A DNA stretch of 8,825 nucleotides. Origin: Myxococcales bacterium (GTDB taxonomy: Bacteria > UBA10199 > 2-02-FULL-44-16 > JAAZCA01). Made by a program: the position numbers and the translations under genes. The notes beneath the pieces are model-generated. The model made no database searches and had not been told where the DNA came from. It saw only the letters and a program-made list of their open reading frames with translations. The stretch lies in NCBI GenBank assembly GCA_012513515.1, contig JAAZCA010000027.1, positions 1-8,825 on the forward strand. Direction: 5' to 3'. Of this stretch, positions 7,558 to 8,825 are shown piece after piece. Each line of letters opens with the position of its first letter. The first letter of the stretch is position 1.

Positions 7558-7836
7558 GTGAAAAAGGCAATCGCAACGGGTGTTTTGTTGATAATCCTGC
7601 TGGCGACCTCGATTTTTCTGGCACGTGTGAGCTCCGGAGCCGAAGGGAAGGATCGTGGGAGTACCGGCAGAAGCAATGTCGAAGCCAGGCTCAATCGTGA
7701 AAGCGGTCATGGATCCAGCACTCGAGTCGAACTCGGGAGAAGCTCCCCTGCTGACAGGATGAACAGGTCCTCCGGAAATGTTGATGGTGGCAGGGAGTTC
7801 GAGAGGATCCAGCGCGACAGAATAAGGGACAGATAA
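7558..7836 (+). CDS. Small exported basic protein, unknown function
   Basis: 92 residues from GTG 7558, chosen because AAAGGAGGGGG (7545-7555) sits directly upstream; the ATG at 7556 is out of frame. A two-Lys start and a hydrophobic core (about residues 7-21, GVLLIILLATSIFLA) form a Sec signal peptide or membrane anchor. A possible cleavage site follows SSGA (about residue 28). There is no lipobox Cys. The remaining roughly 63 residues are strongly hydrophilic, rich in Arg, Ser, Gly and acidic residues, with no Cys or aromatic residues except one Phe, and are probably disordered. The protein ends in a basic RIQRDRIRDR tail. Divergent from addB, with a 197-bp shared upstream region; no convincing + strand promoter or downstream terminator was found. 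I do not recognise the family. Confidence 0.75.
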   Translation: MKKAIATGVLLIILLATSIFLARVSSGAEGKDRGSTGRSNVEARLNRESGHGSSTRVELGRSSPADRMNRSSGNVDGGREFERIQRDRIRDR

Positions 7837-8172
7837 GATGTATTAGCTGAACTAGCCGCAATCTGCCCCCGGCATTTCGCATTTCTACTCGCAATCTAAT
7901 CTTGCAACTGCCGTGACTGGGAAAAACAGAAGCTAGAAGCGAGAGGCTAGAAGCTAGAAAAATCTCGCCTGTAGAAATCTCGTTTCTCACTTCTAGATTC
8001 TGGCTTCTTGATTTTCCCGTCGCGGCGGAAGGGGAGGCGATGCGCTTCTTCTTTTGGATTATTGACTTGGGAAGTTCAGTGTAATACCCTGATTTTTAAG
8101 TCGAAAAAACACAAAATACCACACAACTTTTTTCTGTTTGTGCCGATTGAAAGGCAAAAATAGGAGGGTTTT
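7837..8172. other. Non-coding stretch before the FGE-like small gene
   Basis: This 336-bp stretch holds no credible gene. Positions 7837-7903 are unremarkable. Positions 7904-8012 are the left arm of the inverted repeat. Positions 8013-8172 are the upstream region of the small gene at 8173. They contain TTGACT (8062-8067) and TAATAC (8082-8087), separated by only 14 bp and so a poor promoter, and an imperfect hairpin TTTGTGCC/GGCAAAAA (8137-8144 with 8153-8160) ending just before the ribosome site. Confidence 0.6.
7904..8012 (+). repeat. Left arm of a roughly 110-bp inverted repeat (TAGAAGC-rich)
   Basis: It starts with GCAACTGCCGTGACTGGG and continues through overlapping CTAGAAGC-like units. 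The arm also partly pairs with itself: AGAAGC-AGAA units near 7928 with TTCT-GCTTCT near 8008. Compared with the reverse complement of 8483-8592 I count five substitutions and one 1-bp gap. The first 17 bases also match 1021-1037 in the MITE-like element (GCAAC-CCGTGACTGG), showing that the repeat is modular. Confidence 0.85.
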
Positions 8173-8349
8173 ATGATCGGTATAGGCGAGTTAGTTTGTC
8201 CGGCAGGGATGGTGCTTCAAAAGCCAGATGGTGCTGTTCATCCCCGCTACTTGAGACATCCCGACTATCACGGCGACTATCACGGCTACGATATCGGTTT
8301 CCGTTGTGTTGCTCCACCCAGGGACTCCAAGAAGTGGCGCAGTCTTTGA
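8173..8349 (+). CDS. 58-aa protein resembling an internally deleted formylglycine-generating enzyme (SUMF1) domain
   Basis: AGGAGGG (8162-8168) lies 4-5 nt before ATG 8173, a near-perfect ribosome site, and a strong terminator follows the stop by 18 bp. The protein opens with MIGIGELVCPAGMVLQ, where CPxGMVL is how many FGE/SUMF1 domains begin. It closes with YDIGFRCVAPP, where GFRCV is the usual end of that domain. The 200 or so residues normally between them, including the catalytic Cys pair, are absent. Between lie about 20 residues with a short DYHG-DYHG repeat. It therefore cannot be an active FGE. It may be a decayed gene retaining expression signals, or a small protein of new function. 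It lies between the two arms of an inverted repeat (7904-8012, 8483-8592). Family link is by motif recognition only. Confidence 0.55.
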   Translation: MIGIGELVCPAGMVLQKPDGAVHPRYLRHPDYHGDYHGYDIGFRCVAPPRDSKKWRSL

Positions 8350-8367
8350 TTCTTTTGTTTTTTACCC

Positions 8368-8402
8368 TTGGTCCGTTCATTTAACCGAACGGACCAATTT
8401 TT
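8368..8402 (+). terminator. Rho-independent terminator of the FGE-like small gene
   Basis: A perfect 11-bp stem TTGGTCCGTTC (8368-8378) / GAACGGACCAA (8387-8397) with an 8-nt loop, followed by T5. It is AT-closed with T runs on both sides, so it could act on both strands, including transcription arriving from the - strand gene at the right edge. Confidence 0.9.
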
Positions 8403-8482
8403 ATGACCAACGCGCCACAAATGGTCACATTGCCGTTCCAACAAATAACTTCGACCATGGAGAATTGAGCATCGACCAAAAC

Positions 8483-8592
8483 ATCAAGAAGCTAGAATCT
8501 AGAAGTGAGAAGCGAGATTTCTACAGGCGAGATTTTTCTAGCTTCTAGCCTCTCGCTTCTAGCTTCTGTTTTTCCCCGGTCACGGTCGTTGC
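8483..8592 (-). repeat. Right arm of the roughly 110-bp inverted repeat
   Basis: Reverse complement of 7904-8012 at about 95% identity by eye. It is contiguous on its outer side with the MITE-like segment 8576-8650, sharing the GCAACGACCGTGACCGG junction. The 470 bp between the arms hold the small FGE-like gene and its terminator; positions 8403-8482 show nothing recognisable. Confidence 0.85.
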
Positions 8593-8650
8593 GGGATGAC
8601 AAGCGCATAGCTTTTAGAGGTGCCCTGAATTTGCTGATTTTTCAGAGATC
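8576..8650 (-). mobile_element. Second, partial copy of the MITE-like element
   Basis: Reverse complement of 963-1037 with four substitutions in 75 positions by eye. It keeps the outer end (GATCTCTGAAAAA on the - strand, against AACCTCTGAAAAA in the first copy) but lacks the hairpin half and second terminal repeat of that copy. TAGAAGC-type sequence follows instead. The outer end runs into CTTAAG (8652-8657), matching the right flank of the first copy (1093-1098). Confidence 0.8.
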
Positions 8651-8825
8651 ACTTAAGATAGACATCCACAGGTATCGCCGGGGGCGTATCGGGGGAATGC
8701 AACTGCTGCATTTTTATTATCGACTTCACCTGCGAGTATTGCCTTCCTCCGGCGTGGGAGATCCCCGGCAGGGATGTTATCCCTTCATCATAGCCAAGCT
8801 CTACATATCTCATCCCGTCCGGGGC
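8649..8825 (-). CDS. C-terminal part of an unidentified protein (partial)
   Basis: A - strand frame enters from the right edge and gives 58 residues ending VDVYLK before TGA (8651-8649). Composition is protein-like (GMRYVELGYDEGITSLPGIS, then a Lys/Gln helix and a Pro-rich tail PDTPPAIPVDVYLK), but I recognise no family. The final codons CTT AAG TGA coincide with the outer end of the repeat element, so the element probably lies at, or has replaced, the original gene end. No separate terminator lies between it and the repeats; the hairpin at 8368-8402 is the next one in its direction. Confidence 0.6.
   Translation of the reverse strand, partial: APDGMRYVELGYDEGITSLPGISHAGGRQYSQVKSIIKMQQLHSPDTPPAIPVDVYLK

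Noticed and set aside
8040-8084. 14-codon leader peptide (MRFFFWIIDLGSSV) upstream of the small gene
   Set aside because: The GGAGG is only 2 nt from the ATG and there is no attenuator-like hairpin set after it.
8306-8548. 80-codon + strand frame across the terminator and right repeat arm
   Set aside because: It overlaps the small gene in another phase, crosses a strong terminator and ends within repeat sequence.
7904-8650. Insertion sequence
   Set aside because: The inverted repeats enclose only 470 bp with no transposase-sized frame; the single gene is a 58-aa FGE-like protein.

Overview
The window looks like chromosomal DNA of a Gram-negative bacterium of moderate GC, with a deltaproteobacterial flavour. 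That is an inference from the short DksA-type regulator, the AddAB-type recombination enzyme, the Cys-rich and FGE-like remnants of exported-protein families, and the small dispersed repeats. Nothing in the sequence fixes the taxon.

Layout. Positions 1-68 hold the last 21 codons of an unidentified + strand gene. A short Cys/Asp/His-rich reading frame follows (204-401, possibly the 3' remnant of a larger exported protein), closed by a strong hairpin terminator (442-480). A sigma70-type promoter (526-554) then leads into a complete DksA/TraR zinc-finger regulator (585-953). Downstream is a 129-bp MITE-like element with 13-bp terminal inverted repeats (963-1091), then a lone nuclease-like gene (1191-1670) that converges on and overlaps the end of addA.

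The centre, about 5.7 kb on the - strand, is an addB-addA operon: addB 7360-4607 and addA 4629-1663, overlapping by 23 bp. Together they should encode the heterodimeric helicase-nuclease that resects double-strand DNA ends for RecA. Both subunits end in a RecB-family nuclease domain, and both carry a candidate four-cysteine Fe-S cluster. Divergent from addB is a small exported, Arg/Ser/Gly-rich protein (7558-7836).

The last kilobase (7837-8650) is the accessory part. Two copies of a roughly 110-bp repeat built from TAGAAGC-like units lie in inverted orientation (7904-8012 and 8483-8592). They enclose a 58-codon gene with a perfect Shine-Dalgarno sequence and its own terminator. Its protein joins what looks like the first and last segments of a formylglycine-generating-enzyme (SUMF1-type) domain with the middle missing. 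The right-hand repeat continues into the same sequence that forms the left part of the element at 963-1091, so the repeats are modular. Its outer end supplies the stop codon of another unidentified - strand gene that runs off the window (8649-8825).

No rRNA, tRNA, CRISPR array, transposase or obvious new multi-gene system was seen. The most unusual material is the inverted-repeat cassette at 7904-8650 and its relation to the element downstream of dksA.
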